This document shows positions 24,205 through 32,792 of a stretch of 64,000 nt of DNA, in pieces. The translations under genes and the position numbers were made by a program. Numbering within the stretch: the stretch's first letter is position 1; every line of letters begins with the position of its first letter. The notes beneath the pieces are model-generated. The model was not told the origin of the DNA and searched no databases. It saw nothing but the letters and a program-made list of their open reading frames with translations. Source of the stretch: Oceaniglobus ichthyenteri (lineage in GTDB: Bacteria; Pseudomonadota; Alphaproteobacteria; Rhodobacterales; Rhodobacteraceae); contig NZ_QAGK01000003.1 in the NCBI RefSeq assembly GCF_003057885.1, forward strand, positions 310,001 to 374,000, written 5' to 3'.

Positions 24205-25172
24205 GGGGTATCCTTTTCTTCTAACAACAAGGCTTTGGCCGTTCGCTCATCGGTTATCAACCCCGACAACCGCCCGCTTTTCAACACCGCGCGCAGGGGG
24301 GCAATTTTTTCGGGGCCACCGGCCAAGGCGACAATGCGATCCTTGCGCCCATCGCCCAGTGATACCGCCAAGGTGCGCGATGTCAGCGGCGTTTCAAGGG
24401 CGCGCCCGTCACGATCAAAGAAATGGCCCAGCATTTCGCCCACACCGCCGGCCTTGGCGATTTCCTCAATCTCGGATGGTTCGATCATGCCTGATGTCAC
24501 CAGTTGGGTTTCGGCCTTTACCGTGCCGATGCCGACAATTTTCAGTGGCGCGTTTTCGGCCAGATGAAACACTTCTTTCACACCGCGCTGGGCCAGCAAC
24601 ACCTCGCGATCCTCCGAGGTGTTGGCGAAAAACGGCACCGGCATCACATAGGCCCGCGCGCCGGTTTTTTCGGCCAACAGATGCATCACATCATGGGGGT
24701 TGGCGGCGAAATTGCGGGTCAGCCCGCCCAATAACGACACGAAATTCAGCCCCGTGGTGTTAAACCGGGGCAGGGTGCGCACCGCTTCGGCCAGGGTGCG
24801 GCCATGGCCGATACCGATGGTTTTTTCCTCACCGCTTTCAAGCCAGCGGCGCAACCGTGCGGCCCCTTTCAACCCCAAGGTGCGCAGGGGCAGACCGTCT
24901 TCCTCAAGGTCGGGGGCGATTTCGCAGGTATCGAGGGCGTAGCGGTCTGTCATCGCCTCTTCCAGCTCGATACATTCGATGATTTCGCCCTCAATGCTGA
25001 CCTTGACCGCGCCATCGGCCACGGCGCGCGCAATCAGGCGGTGCGCCTTGACCGACGGCACGCCCAGCCGTTTGGCCACCTCGCCCTGGCGCAACCCACC
25101 GACATAATGCAACCAGGCGGCGCGAATCGCCAAAGACTGTTCTTCGTCGACTGACATGCGATCACGGGCCAT
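24201..25172 (-). CDS. eryD: SorC-family transcriptional regulator of polyol catabolism
   Basis: A 323-residue SorC/DeoR-like regulator: N-terminal helix-turn-helix (about residues 20-55, GEVAKRLGVPSVKAHRLIARA) and a C-terminal sugar-phosphate-binding domain containing GIGHGRTLAEAV and VSLLGGLTRN. In Brucella and rhizobia EryD represses the ery operon and is released by erythritol or its metabolites. It lies within the cluster between the eryC-like and tpiA-like genes and overlaps tpiA by 4 bp. Candidate operators are the A/T repeats at 29279-29330. The start at 25172 is the first ATG; 25157 is also possible. Confidence 0.87.
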   Translation of the reverse strand: MARDRMSVDEEQSLAIRAAWLHYVGGLRQGEVAKRLGVPSVKAHRLIARAVADGAVKVSIEGEIIECIELEEAMTDRYALDTCEIAPDLEEDGLPLRTLGLKGAARLRRWLESGEEKTIGIGHGRTLAEAVRTLPRFNTTGLNFVSLLGGLTRNFAANPHDVMHLLAEKTGARAYVMPVPFFANTSEDREVLLAQRGVKEVFHLAENAPLKIVGIGTVKAETQLVTSGMIEPSEIEEIAKAGGVGEMLGHFFDRDGRALETPLTSRTLAVSLGDGRKDRIVALAGGPEKIAPLRAVLKSGRLSGLITDERTAKALLLEEKDTP

Positions 25173-25195
25173 TGCGCCATGTTCCTATCTGCGGA

Positions 25196-26128
25196 TTACA
25201 GGTTCAGATCCTGCGCGCCACTGTCGATATGGGGCGCCCAGAATGCCACGCTTTCGGCGATCTGTTCGATCACCTGGCGGTCATTGGGTTCGCGTTCCTT
25301 GAACGAAAGTTCCAGACAGATTTCATTGTCCACCGCCCCGCCTTCGGCAAAGGCTGCCAGCAAAGGTTCGGGTTGTATCGAGCCCTTGGCGTTGAAAGCG
25401 GCGGTAAACGGGCGGTGGCCGGATTTATCCATCATCGATTGTTTGATATGGATGATCGGGCTGATTTTCGGCACGGCACGCGCCCAGGCATATGGATCGG
25501 TATCGTCGGGATTGGGCGATGTGACATCGCCGTGGTCGATATCGGCCATCATCCACATTGGAATCGCCATGTCGGCGGCGGTTAGACGGTCTTGCAAAGC
25601 AATGGCCGACGCGATGGTTTCACCAAATTCGCGCCCCACGCTCATCGGTTCCCAAAACAGGTATTTCAGGCCCGCCGATTTGGCATGGTCGGCCACCTCG
25701 GCCCAACAGTCGATGGCGATCTTGATCAGATCTTCGCGCCGCGCCGGATCGTCATAATCGCGATAGGTGAAAATCGCGAATTGGGTGCCGACGGAATCGG
25801 CCCCCAAATCACCCACGATATCGGCAAATGTCTTGAACCAATCGACATAGTATCGCCGCACATCGGCATCGGGATGGCCGAAATGGTTTAGCCGCCCATA
25901 GGGCCCGGTCATCCCCGAAGTCACCCGCGCGCCGGTGCGGTTAAGGGCGCGATCCATATCGCGGGTCAGGCGGCGGATCACCGGGGCGGGCCAACTGGGG
26001 TTGATGAATTCATGGGTCAGTTGAATATCGCGGATCCGGATATCGCGCGCGATGGCGGTGATCAGATCATCGGGTTCGGCAAAGCGGTTGACCAAGGGGT
26101 TGGTGTTGAGGGAAAGCGTCAGTGTCAT
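25196..26128 (-). CDS. eryC: EryC-like sugar-phosphate isomerase/epimerase (AP endonuclease 2 fold)
   Basis: A TIM-barrel protein of 310 residues. In the ery pathway EryC acts on 3-keto-L-erythritol-4-phosphate to give L-3-tetrulose-4-phosphate. Visible features are the strings FINPSWPAPVIRRL and KYLFWEPMSVGREFGET, with metal-ligand-type acidic and His residues in ADIDHGDV and IIHIKQS, plus a final ELSFKERE. The start at 26128 (MTLTLSL) leaves a one-base gap from eryB. Position between eryB and eryD is the same order as eryABCD elsewhere, which supports the name. Confidence 0.85.
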   Translation of the reverse strand: MTLTLSLNTNPLVNRFAEPDDLITAIARDIRIRDIQLTHEFINPSWPAPVIRRLTRDMDRALNRTGARVTSGMTGPYGRLNHFGHPDADVRRYYVDWFKTFADIVGDLGADSVGTQFAIFTYRDYDDPARREDLIKIAIDCWAEVADHAKSAGLKYLFWEPMSVGREFGETIASAIALQDRLTAADMAIPMWMMADIDHGDVTSPNPDDTDPYAWARAVPKISPIIHIKQSMMDKSGHRPFTAAFNAKGSIQPEPLLAAFAEGGAVDNEICLELSFKEREPNDRQVIEQIAESVAFWAPHIDSGAQDLNL

Positions 26129-26129
26129 G

Positions 26130-27641
26130 TTATGCTGCCACTCCATTGGCCGCGTTGAACCAATCGGCGAACGCCTGTTGTTCCGCCTCGCTCAGGTGCA
26201 AGCGGTGTTTGGTGCGCCGCCACAGGATGTCTTCGGCACTCAGCGCCCATTCTTGCGCCATCAGGTATTTAACCTCGGCCTCGTATAATGTGCCGCCGAA
26301 ATGGCGACCCAGACCATCCAGCGTGGTGGCATCGCCGACGATATTCGCAATCCGGGTGCCATAGAGCCGCCCGTAATGACGGCGCAAATCCTGGGGCATC
26401 CAGGGATAATTTGCCTTCATCGTGTCGCGAAAGCTTTCGTAATCGGCATTGGGCATGTCGCCGCCGGGCAGGGGGGCGTGATCGGTCCAATCCTTGCCCA
26501 TTTCGGGAAAGAACCTTGCAATCTTGTGCATGCCGCGCTCGGCCAGTTCGCGGAAGGTGGTGATTTTGCCGCCAAAGATGTTCAGCATCGGCGCGCCGCC
26601 GGTTTCCTCAAGATCGAACACATAATCGCGGGTCACGGCCGATGGATTGCCCTTGCCATCGTCAAACAGCGGCCGCACGCCAGAGAACGAGGTTTGCACA
26701 TCGGCGCGAGTCAGCTTTTCCTTGAAATACCGGTTCACGGCATCGATCAGATATTGAATCTCATCCTCGCCCGCGGTCACATCTTCGGCGCGCCCCTCAT
26801 AGGCCATGTCGGTGGTGCCGATCAACGCCTTGTCGCGCTCGTACGGGTTGATGAAAATCACCCGCTTGTCGTGGTTTTGCACCAGATAGGCCTGTTCGCC
26901 CTTCCAGAATTTCGGCACGATGATATGGCTGCCCTTGACCAGCCGCACATTGCGCGTCGAATTTGACCCGGCCACGCGGGTCAGAACATCGGTCACCCAT
27001 GGCCCGGCGGCGTTTACCAATACCTTGGCTTCGAATGTGCGGGTCTGGCCGGTTTGGCTGTTGGTTGTGGTCACATGCCACACCCCGTTTTCGCGCCGCG
27101 CCGAAGTACAGGCCGTGCGCGTCAGCACCGTGGCACCGCGTTCGGCGGCATCGACCGCATTCAGGATCACCAATCGCGCATCATCAACCCAGCAATCTGA
27201 GTATTCAAAGCCTTTGGTGTATTTATCCATGATCGGCGCGCCTTCTGGGTCGCGGCGCAAATTCAATGTGCGGGTGCCGGGCAATTTTTTGCGCCCGCCC
27301 AGATTGTCATACAGAAACAGGCCCAAACGTACCAACCACGCCGGGCGGTCTGTGGGGCTGTGGGGCAGGACAAACCGCATCGGCCAGATGATGTGGGGTG
27401 CATTGTTCATCAGGATTTCACGTTCGATCAATGCCTCGCGCACCAGACGAAATTCGTAGTATTCCAGATATCGCAGCCCGCCATGCACCAATTTGCCCGA
27501 CCGTGACGATGTGCCTTGCGCCAGATCATCCTTTTCACACAGGACAACGCTTAATCCCCGGCCTGCCGCATCGCGCGCAAACCCTGCGCCGTTGATGCCG
27601 CCGCCGATGACGAAAAGATCGACCTTGGTTGTGTCTGTCAT
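26130..27641 (-). CDS. eryB: Erythritol-phosphate dehydrogenase-like FAD enzyme EryB
   Basis: GlpD-family FAD enzyme of 503 residues, oxidising erythritol phosphate and passing electrons to the quinone pool at the inner membrane (role known for EryB). N-terminal FVIGGGINGAGFARDAAGRG dinucleotide-binding motif, then SGKLVHGGLRYLE, and KVLVNAAGPWV in the middle. Overlaps eryA by 4 bp and stands 1 bp from eryC, so order is eryA-B-C-D. A glycerol-3-phosphate dehydrogenase (GlpD) would look similar; the gene order is what favours EryB. Confidence 0.87.
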   Translation of the reverse strand: MTDTTKVDLFVIGGGINGAGFARDAAGRGLSVVLCEKDDLAQGTSSRSGKLVHGGLRYLEYYEFRLVREALIEREILMNNAPHIIWPMRFVLPHSPTDRPAWLVRLGLFLYDNLGGRKKLPGTRTLNLRRDPEGAPIMDKYTKGFEYSDCWVDDARLVILNAVDAAERGATVLTRTACTSARRENGVWHVTTTNSQTGQTRTFEAKVLVNAAGPWVTDVLTRVAGSNSTRNVRLVKGSHIIVPKFWKGEQAYLVQNHDKRVIFINPYERDKALIGTTDMAYEGRAEDVTAGEDEIQYLIDAVNRYFKEKLTRADVQTSFSGVRPLFDDGKGNPSAVTRDYVFDLEETGGAPMLNIFGGKITTFRELAERGMHKIARFFPEMGKDWTDHAPLPGGDMPNADYESFRDTMKANYPWMPQDLRRHYGRLYGTRIANIVGDATTLDGLGRHFGGTLYEAEVKYLMAQEWALSAEDILWRRTKHRLHLSEAEQQAFADWFNAANGVAA

Positions 27642-29212
27642 GCGCTTGCTCCTTTGACGCTCCGCTGTGCGGCCAGACTGCCCCAGATCGGGGGCAGGGC
27701 CGTGCGCGTGGTGCTGTAAGTTTGAAATAGACTGTCATATGTTGCCACCAGCGGGGCATCGGGTGGCTCGGGCGTGCCCAGCAGGGGCGTTGTCCACTCA
27801 CCGATACAGGTATCCATATCGGGGTATGCGCCAATCGCCACGGCGGCCATCATCGCACAGCCCGCCGCCCCCGCCTCATCGCGCGCCGAGACGCGCACCG
27901 GCACGTTCAGCGCCCCGGCCAATATCCGGCGCAATCCGGGCGAGCGTGCCGCGCCCCCGGTCAGGCGCAATTCTGACGGCATCGCGCCCATGGCGGCGTA
28001 GCAATCGCGGGTGGCCAGCGCCAATCCTTCGACAATGGCGCGGATGATATCGGGAAACCGGTGGCCGGCGTTCAGCCCGATCAGGCTGGCGCGGGCATCG
28101 GCATTGACAAACGGCCCCCGCTCGCCCGCCTCAGAGATATAGGGGTGATACAGGATTTGCCCCGGCGGCGCGCTGTCAAGCCAGCGATCCAGGTGTTTGA
28201 CCAAATCGCCATGGCTGGGGGCGGAGCCAAATTCGCCCAACAGATCGCGCGCCATCGACAAGGCCCAGTCGATGTTCAGGGTCGCCGCCATGTTGGTTTG
28301 CACCTGTGTCACCCGGTCGGGTGCGGGCAGACAGATCACATATCCCGTCCCTTGGGCGTTCAGATGCACATCGCCCGATGTCACGGCACGCATATGCACG
28401 CCGGTTGATCCGATGGTTGAACAGGCGGCACCGGTATCGCCCGTATAAACGCCGGCGCCAAGGGCGGTCATCACCATATCGACATAGCCTAACGACACCG
28501 GCGTGCCCGCCAACAGGCCCGTCGCCTTTGCCGCGTCGGCGGTCAGGGGGAATGTGGATTGGGTTCCGTCGATAATTTCGGGCAACAGATGGCGGCGGCC
28601 GGACAGGCCCAGTGCATCAATCACCGTATCGTTATATTGCCGGGTGCGAAAATCGCCAAAGGTGAAACTGGCCTCGGATGGATCGGTGGCGCGAACGCCG
28701 GTCATGTTGAGAAACAGCCAATCCTTGCAATGCAGTGCCGCCTCGGCCCGGTCCAACAATTCGGGGTGGTGGGTGTGCATATGGGCCATCTGCGTGCCCT
28801 GCTGGCAGGTGTTCAGCCCGGTGCCGGTTGATTCGAATCGCGCGCGTTCGGTCGCGCCCGCCGCCAACCGCGTCACCGTGGGCGCAGCGCGGGCATCCAG
28901 CCACAGCCAGGCATCGCCCACCGGCGCATTATCGGCACCCACCAACCAAGTGCCATCGCCCTGACCGGTGATCGCCACCGCCGCCGTGCGCCGGGCCAGG
29001 TTTTCAACCTTGTCGGCCAATCCGCGCAGAGCGGTGGCGCAATCGGCCCAAGTGCGCGCCAGATCTTGGGTTGCCGCTCCGTCTGCGCCCATCACATAGG
29101 TGTTGCGCACCGCCGAAGTGGCAATTTGGCGGCCCGCCAGATCAAAGGCGACAGCCTTGATCACCGACGTACCCGCATCAACGCCAATGATCAGTTTCGC
29201 AGTTTCCCCCAT
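27638..29212 (-). CDS. eryA: Erythritol kinase-like FGGY kinase EryA
   Basis: FGGY kinase of 524 residues. N-terminal IIGVDAGTSVIKAVAFDL phosphate motif, AITGQGDGTWLV near residue 75, TGGAARSPGLRRILA near 425 and a C-terminal EAGAAGCAM ATP-site motif. Phosphorylates erythritol at the first step of the pathway (known for EryA). First gene of the nine-gene minus-strand cluster eryA-B-C-D-tpiA2-rpiB-kinase-dehydrogenase-SDR. The start at 29212 (MGETAKL) is favoured over 29254 because it restores the family N-terminus. A shared 227-bp divergent region with the transporter operon lies upstream. Confidence 0.87.
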   Translation of the reverse strand: MGETAKLIIGVDAGTSVIKAVAFDLAGRQIATSAVRNTYVMGADGAATQDLARTWADCATALRGLADKVENLARRTAAVAITGQGDGTWLVGADNAPVGDAWLWLDARAAPTVTRLAAGATERARFESTGTGLNTCQQGTQMAHMHTHHPELLDRAEAALHCKDWLFLNMTGVRATDPSEASFTFGDFRTRQYNDTVIDALGLSGRRHLLPEIIDGTQSTFPLTADAAKATGLLAGTPVSLGYVDMVMTALGAGVYTGDTGAACSTIGSTGVHMRAVTSGDVHLNAQGTGYVICLPAPDRVTQVQTNMAATLNIDWALSMARDLLGEFGSAPSHGDLVKHLDRWLDSAPPGQILYHPYISEAGERGPFVNADARASLIGLNAGHRFPDIIRAIVEGLALATRDCYAAMGAMPSELRLTGGAARSPGLRRILAGALNVPVRVSARDEAGAAGCAMMAAVAIGAYPDMDTCIGEWTTPLLGTPEPPDAPLVATYDSLFQTYSTTRTALPPIWGSLAAQRSVKGASA

Positions 29213-29278
29213 TGTCGGCCCTCTTGCATCTCGGTGTGTATCGGCGCGTGCCATCCTGTCTTAACCAGAACGCTATCA

Positions 29279-29330
29279 CGAAATTTTCAGCTAGTGTGAA
29301 TTTTTTTGCAGACAACGTAAATTTTTTCAA
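29279..29330. promoter_or_regulatory. Three A/T-rich repeats in the polyol divergent promoter region
   Basis: The strings AAATTTTCAG (29281), GAATTTTTTTGCA (29298) and AAATTTTTTCAAA (29319) follow one another with spacings of about 18 and 21 bp, inside an otherwise GC-rich 227-bp intergenic region between eryA and the transporter operon. They are candidate EryD operators or an intrinsic bend. No factor binding can be shown from sequence. Confidence 0.4.
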
Positions 29331-29439
29331 ATAGGGTTGCGATAAGCGCGGCATATATTTTCGCCGCAAGGTGCCAATCGGCAACCGGGCGAGGAGGCCC
29401 GCGATTGGCGCACGAACAGGCAGGGGGAGCGTGAGCGAT

Positions 29440-30090
29440 ATGGTCATGACAGACACCGCAACGACAACGAACAAGGCCGGGCGGCGCAAGATTATCGTCG
29501 CCGCCGCCATTGGCGTTCTGGTCGCCGCAATCGCGCTTGATACGGCTGTGGTTCAGATCGGATCAGATGCCGATCTGCGCCAACAGGCGTTCGATCCTGA
29601 TCGTTTTGGCCAGGACGCCTTTCCCGACATTCGCGATGGTGTGATCGCCCGCGCGCCCGACGCGACCACTTTGGCCACCGCCCTTGCCGCCGATAAAAGC
29701 GCCGCAGTGGCGGAGTATGGCACCACGGCGGGCGCGTTTCCGGTGTTGCCGGTGCAATTTACCGGCGTAGTGGGCGAAGGCAAATCCGGGATATTCGCGG
29801 TGACAGTTGATGGAATGCCTGAGGGCACCGGCATTCGGGTGCAAACCGGCCCGGCGATCAACGGCACCGAATTGCGCGATATTTCCGGCGATATCGAATT
29901 TGGCGCCTTCACCAATCAGATCGAATACCAAGACGCAGGTGCCGGCATCAACCGGGCGATGGCGGCGCAGGTGTTGGCAGATCTGGATCGTGACACGCTG
30001 AGCGGCAAAACCATCACGGTGACCGGGGCGTTTACCATGATAAACCCCAAGAATTGGCTGGTGACGCCGGTGGCGTTGGAGGTGCAGTGA
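29440..30090 (+). CDS. DUF2291 family membrane-anchored protein of the sugar ABC operon
   Basis: A 216-residue protein with one N-terminal membrane anchor or signal (about residues 17-37, IIVAAAIGVLVAAIALDTAVV) and a periplasmic domain. The family DUF2291 is repeatedly linked to sugar ABC transporters; its role is not known. The start at 29440 uses GGGGGAG 10 nt upstream; 29446 is an alternative. It ends with a TGA overlapping the ATG of the ATPase gene by one base, so it is the first gene of the transport operon. It lacks a lipobox cysteine, so it appears to be a membrane-anchored rather than lipoprotein form. Confidence 0.75.
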   Translation: MVMTDTATTTNKAGRRKIIVAAAIGVLVAAIALDTAVVQIGSDADLRQQAFDPDRFGQDAFPDIRDGVIARAPDATTLATALAADKSAAVAEYGTTAGAFPVLPVQFTGVVGEGKSGIFAVTVDGMPEGTGIRVQTGPAINGTELRDISGDIEFGAFTNQIEYQDAGAGINRAMAAQVLADLDRDTLSGKTITVTGAFTMINPKNWLVTPVALEVQ

Positions 30091-31631
30091 TGGCCGCCGC
30101 CCCGGTTTCAAATACCACGCCCGACACCAAAGAGGTCGTGTTGGCCGCGCGCAACGTGGCCAAAAGTTTCGGCGCGGTTCATGCGTTGAAAGGCGTGAAT
30201 TTCGATGTGCATCGCGGCCAGGTGACAACCCTTTTTGGCGAAAACGGTGCCGGAAAATCCACCCTGATGAAGGTTCTGTCGGGCGTTCATACCCCCACCA
30301 GCGGTGAGTTGATTCTGGATGGGCAGCCGGTTGAAATCACCTCAACCGTCGTGGCGCAGGAATTGGGCATATCGATCATCCATCAGGAATTATCGCTCGC
30401 TCCGAATATGAATGTGCGCGACAATATCTTCATGGGCCGCGAAATCACTGGCAAATTCGGTGTGGATTACGCCGAGGAAGACCGCCAGACCCGCGCCCTG
30501 ATGAAAGAACTGGAAGAAGACATTGATCCGCTGACCCTGGTTGAGGATCTGCGCCTGGGCCAACAACAGATCGTTGAAATCGCCCGCGCACTTTCGGTCA
30601 ATTCGCGGGTTCTGATCATGGATGAACCCACTTCTGCCCTGTCGGCGACCGAAGTTGAGGTGCTGTTCAAGGTCATTCATGATCTCAAGGCGCGCGGCGT
30701 CAGCATCGTTTACATCTCGCACCATCTGGAAGAGGCGCTGACCATCACCGACCACGCGGTGGTATTGCGCGACGGCGTGATGACCGCCTATGCGCCGCGC
30801 GCCGAAATTGATCTGGAATGGATCGTGCGCAACATGGTGGGCGATAATTTTGATCTTGGCACGCCGCCCGACAGCACCTTTGGCGATGCCGCGCTGGAAC
30901 TTCAGGCGCTGTGCGTCGGGGCCGCATCGGGCAGTGGTCTGGCCGTTGATCATTTGGATCTGACCGTGCGGGCCGGTGAAATCGTGTGCATTTACGGGCT
31001 GATGGGGGCCGGACGCACCGAAATGATGGAATGTGTCGCGGGCCGTTTGGCACCAATCAGCGGCAACATTTTGTTGCACGGCCGCGATATTGCCAAACTT
31101 ACCATTGCCGAACGCATCGCCGCCGGCCTTGTTCTGGTGCCCGAAGACCGGCAGCGCGATGGATTGGTGCAAACCATGACCGTCGGGCGCAACCTGTCTT
31201 TGGCCTCGATCCGGAATTTCACCAGCGGTTTGTTTACCGATGCCAAGGTCGAAAACGAAATCGTCAACCGGTCGATCAAAGAGGTGACGGTGAAAACCGA
31301 TGGCCCCACCGCGCCGATTGGTTCACTGTCGGGTGGCAATCAGCAAAAGGTGGTGATCGGTAAAATGTTGGCCACGAAACCTTCGGTGATTTTACTTGAT
31401 GAACCCAGCCGCGGCATCGACATCGGCGCCAAGGCCGAAGTGTTCAAGATTCTGGCAGACCGGGCCAAGGCCGGGATGGCGGTGGTTTACACCACATCCG
31501 AAGTCACCGAATGCCTGTCGATTGCCCACCGGGTGATTGTCATGCGGCGCGGCAAGATCGCGGCCGAATTCACCCACGACACAACCAAAGAGTCAATCAT
31601 GGCCGCCTCGGGCGAAAGCCTGGTGGCATGA
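30090..31631 (+). CDS. Sugar ABC transporter ATP-binding protein (EryE-like)
   Basis: Double ABC ATPase of 513 residues, as in the CUT2 (ribose/xylose-type) family. First domain: Walker A GENGAGKST (near 50), signature LGQQQIVEIARAL and Walker B VLIMDEPTSAL. Second domain: degenerate P-loop region GLMGAGRTEMM, signature SLSGGNQQKVVIG, then LLDEPSRGID. The start at 30090 overlaps the DUF2291 stop by one base, and the stop overlaps the permease start by four bases. Energises polyol import; erythritol is the likely substrate from the adjacent ery genes. Confidence 0.93.
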   Translation: MAAAPVSNTTPDTKEVVLAARNVAKSFGAVHALKGVNFDVHRGQVTTLFGENGAGKSTLMKVLSGVHTPTSGELILDGQPVEITSTVVAQELGISIIHQELSLAPNMNVRDNIFMGREITGKFGVDYAEEDRQTRALMKELEEDIDPLTLVEDLRLGQQQIVEIARALSVNSRVLIMDEPTSALSATEVEVLFKVIHDLKARGVSIVYISHHLEEALTITDHAVVLRDGVMTAYAPRAEIDLEWIVRNMVGDNFDLGTPPDSTFGDAALELQALCVGAASGSGLAVDHLDLTVRAGEIVCIYGLMGAGRTEMMECVAGRLAPISGNILLHGRDIAKLTIAERIAAGLVLVPEDRQRDGLVQTMTVGRNLSLASIRNFTSGLFTDAKVENEIVNRSIKEVTVKTDGPTAPIGSLSGGNQQKVVIGKMLATKPSVILLDEPSRGIDIGAKAEVFKILADRAKAGMAVVYTTSEVTECLSIAHRVIVMRRGKIAAEFTHDTTKESIMAASGESLVA

Positions 31632-32698
31632 GCGAATTGCAGGGGAAAACCAAAATGTCGGACGCAAACACAGCGCCAGCAGCGGGCAAAAAATCCGGCG
31701 GCTTCAATCTGGTGCATTTGCTGTTGGAAGGGCGGGCGTTTTTCGCCCTGATCCTGATCATCGCAATCTTTTCGGTTCTGTCGGCAAATTATCTGTCGGT
31801 GTCGAACTTTTTGATCATGACATCGCAGGTGGCGATTTTCGGCCTTTTGGCTGTGGGCATGTTGCTGGTGATCCTGTCGGGGGGGATTGACCTTTCCGTT
31901 GGCTCAACGCTGGCGCTGTGCGGCGTATTCGCCGGGTATCTGATGCAAGGGATCGAGCTCGAGGCGCTGGGCGTGATCCTGTATATGCCGGTTTGGGCCG
32001 TGTTCATCTGCACCTTGGCGATGGGCGCGTTTGTTGGCGTGGTGAACGGCGTTCTGGTTGCGTATTTCAAGGTGCCGGCCTTTGTGGCCACTTTGGGTAC
32101 ACTTTATGTGGCCCGCGGCGCAGCCTTGTTGATGACCAATGGTCTGACCTTCAACAACCTCTCGGGCGATCCGTCTTTTGGCAATACCGGGTTTGAATGG
32201 CTCGGGTTCAACCGCCTTTGGGGGGTTCCGATCAGCATTTTTGTGCTGACCGCCGTGGCCGTGGCGACGCATCTGTTGCTGACACGCTCGCCATTCGGAC
32301 GCTGGCTGTATTCCACGGGCGGCAACGCCAAGGCGGCAGAATTGTCGGGTGTTCCGGTGAAAAAGGTTCAGATCTGGGTTTATGTCCTGTCGGGCGTGTG
32401 CGCCGCCATCGCTGGTATCGTGCTGAGTTCACAGCTGACCTCGGCCGGACCGACCGCCGGCACCACGTATGAGTTGACCGCGATTGCCGCCGTTGTGGTT
32501 GGCGGCGCGTCCTTGATGGGCGGGCGCGGCACGGTGCAGGGCACATTGCTGGGCGCATTCGTGATTGTGTTTCTGGGCGCGGGCCTCGTGATTACAGGCG
32601 TTTCGTCTTACTGGCAGACCGTTTTTACCGGCGCGGTTATCGTGTTGGCCGTGATGCTGAATTCCATCCAATACGGGCCCAAAGCCAAATCAGGCTGA
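31628..32698 (+). CDS. Sugar ABC transporter permease (EryF-like)
   Basis: CUT2-family inner-membrane permease of 356 residues with eight to ten hydrophobic segments starting near residue 35. The GGIDLSVGS motif near 85 and the C-terminal VGGASLMGGRGTV motif, contacted by the ATPase, are standard. The start at 31628 is coupled to the ATPase stop (ATGA); an ATG at 31655 with AGGGGA nine bases upstream is an equally good start. Forms the translocation channel with the flanking ATPase and binding protein. Confidence 0.92.
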   Translation: MSELQGKTKMSDANTAPAAGKKSGGFNLVHLLLEGRAFFALILIIAIFSVLSANYLSVSNFLIMTSQVAIFGLLAVGMLLVILSGGIDLSVGSTLALCGVFAGYLMQGIELEALGVILYMPVWAVFICTLAMGAFVGVVNGVLVAYFKVPAFVATLGTLYVARGAALLMTNGLTFNNLSGDPSFGNTGFEWLGFNRLWGVPISIFVLTAVAVATHLLLTRSPFGRWLYSTGGNAKAAELSGVPVKKVQIWVYVLSGVCAAIAGIVLSSQLTSAGPTAGTTYELTAIAAVVVGGASLMGGRGTVQGTLLGAFVIVFLGAGLVITGVSSYWQTVFTGAVIVLAVMLNSIQYGPKAKSG

Positions 32699-32792
32699 CA
32701 AAGGCCCACCAAATTCGTCTGTGTGCAGGGCAACGACCCTGCCGCGAAAAACGCCGAAACCCGGCATAGATCGATCAAAGGGAGAAGACACC

